Shown in pieces: positions 63,740-64,000 of a DNA stretch of 64,000 nt. The notes below the pieces were generated by a model that was not told the origin of the DNA, searched no databases, and saw nothing but the letters and a program-made list of their open reading frames with translations. Position numbers and translations under genes: made by a program. This DNA is from Chrysemys picta bellii (lineage: Eukaryota > Chordata > Testudines > Emydidae): NCBI RefSeq assembly GCF_011386835.1, contig NC_088801.1, positions 21,252,824 to 21,316,823 on the forward strand. The letters are read 5' to 3'. Each line of letters begins with the position of its first letter. The first letter of the stretch is position 1.

Positions 63740-64000
63740 ATACCTTCAACTCTTTTCTAGTCATATATAAGTGGGATGTTTAATCTTTTCATTTTAGGTG
63801 TGTCTTCAGTTTCTAATAAAAAGCCAAATGAGTGCATTATCTAACCAGAAGATACAGCCTTTCTGTGTTGACATTGCTGTATTAAGCAAAAATATACAGA
63901 TTAGAATCTCAAATTCTCCTGTATATTCTACAGATTATTGAAAAGAAGTAGTTTCTCTCCTTTGGATTATGACACCTCCAAGAATCACACCAATCATATT
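63740..64000. other. Intron, no recognised element
   Basis: AT-rich intron to the end of the window. Nothing supported. Confidence 0.5.

Noticed and set aside
63297..63783. Overlapping ORFs of 153 and 155 codons on opposite strands
   Set aside because: Span a hAT MITE plus flanks; the T/A run gives poly-Phe or poly-Lys. Not genes.

Overview
The window looks like intronic and exonic sequence of one very large vertebrate gene in a turtle genome, most likely a cryptodiran (hidden-necked) turtle. The evidence is a tRNA-derived SINE of the CryI type (48,348-48,540), several CR1 LINEs with their typical sauropsid 3' ends, multiple DIRS tyrosine-recombinase retrotransposons, Penelope-like repeats, and hAT, Tigger-like and PIF/Harbinger DNA elements in AT-rich DNA. 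No prokaryotic gene organisation is present. The species cannot be fixed from the sequence alone. The only host gene recognised is LRP1B (LDL receptor-related protein 1B) on the minus strand. Nine consecutive coding exons run from 60,078 down to 24,845. All have GT/AG splice sites and reading phases that join without error, giving 1,440 bp or 480 codons. They encode the end of one YWTD beta-propeller, an EGF-like module, a complete-looking run of blades of the next propeller, a second EGF-like module, and the first part of a third propeller. The next exon toward the C-terminus is not in the window, so 1-24,844 is intron; 60,079-64,000 is also intron. LRP1B is a single-pass endocytic receptor; this part is extracellular. 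The rest is a thick layer of transposable elements. At 1-24,844: two oppositely oriented Tigger-like MITEs (4.5 and 6.7 kb), a CR1-group LINE (11.5-13.0 kb), an L2-like fragment (16.0-16.5 kb), a 54-57 bp minisatellite (17.5-18.05 kb), and two DIRS copies (19.7-21.0 and 22.05-23.9 kb). At 25-37 kb: seven exons, a perfect 37-bp-arm hairpin (26.46 kb), an L2 fragment, and simple repeats. At 37-47.5 kb: a young CR1 (39.2-40.3 kb), a tandemly repeated GC-rich element (40.7-41.15 kb), a decayed PIF/Harbinger two-gene transposon (41.8-43.6 kb) carrying a Penelope-type insertion, a decayed DIRS (44.3-45.55 kb), and a CR1 3' end split by a hAT MITE with an exact 8-bp target duplication. At 47.6-56 kb: a CryI SINE; a 2.8 kb segment bounded by DIRS-like inverted termini that encloses an envelope-like membrane-protein ORF and LTR-like sequence; and a GC-rich DIRS with long RT, RNase H and tyrosine-recombinase ORFs (52.4-55.5 kb). 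At 56-64 kb: two exons, a 495-bp MITE, a Penelope-like repeat with hammerhead-ribozyme-like core, CR1 copies and a second hAT MITE. The most interesting leads are the DIRS cluster, the unassigned envelope-like ORF inside DIRS-type inverted ends, the decayed hammerhead-like cores in Penelope-type repeats, and the perfect hairpin.
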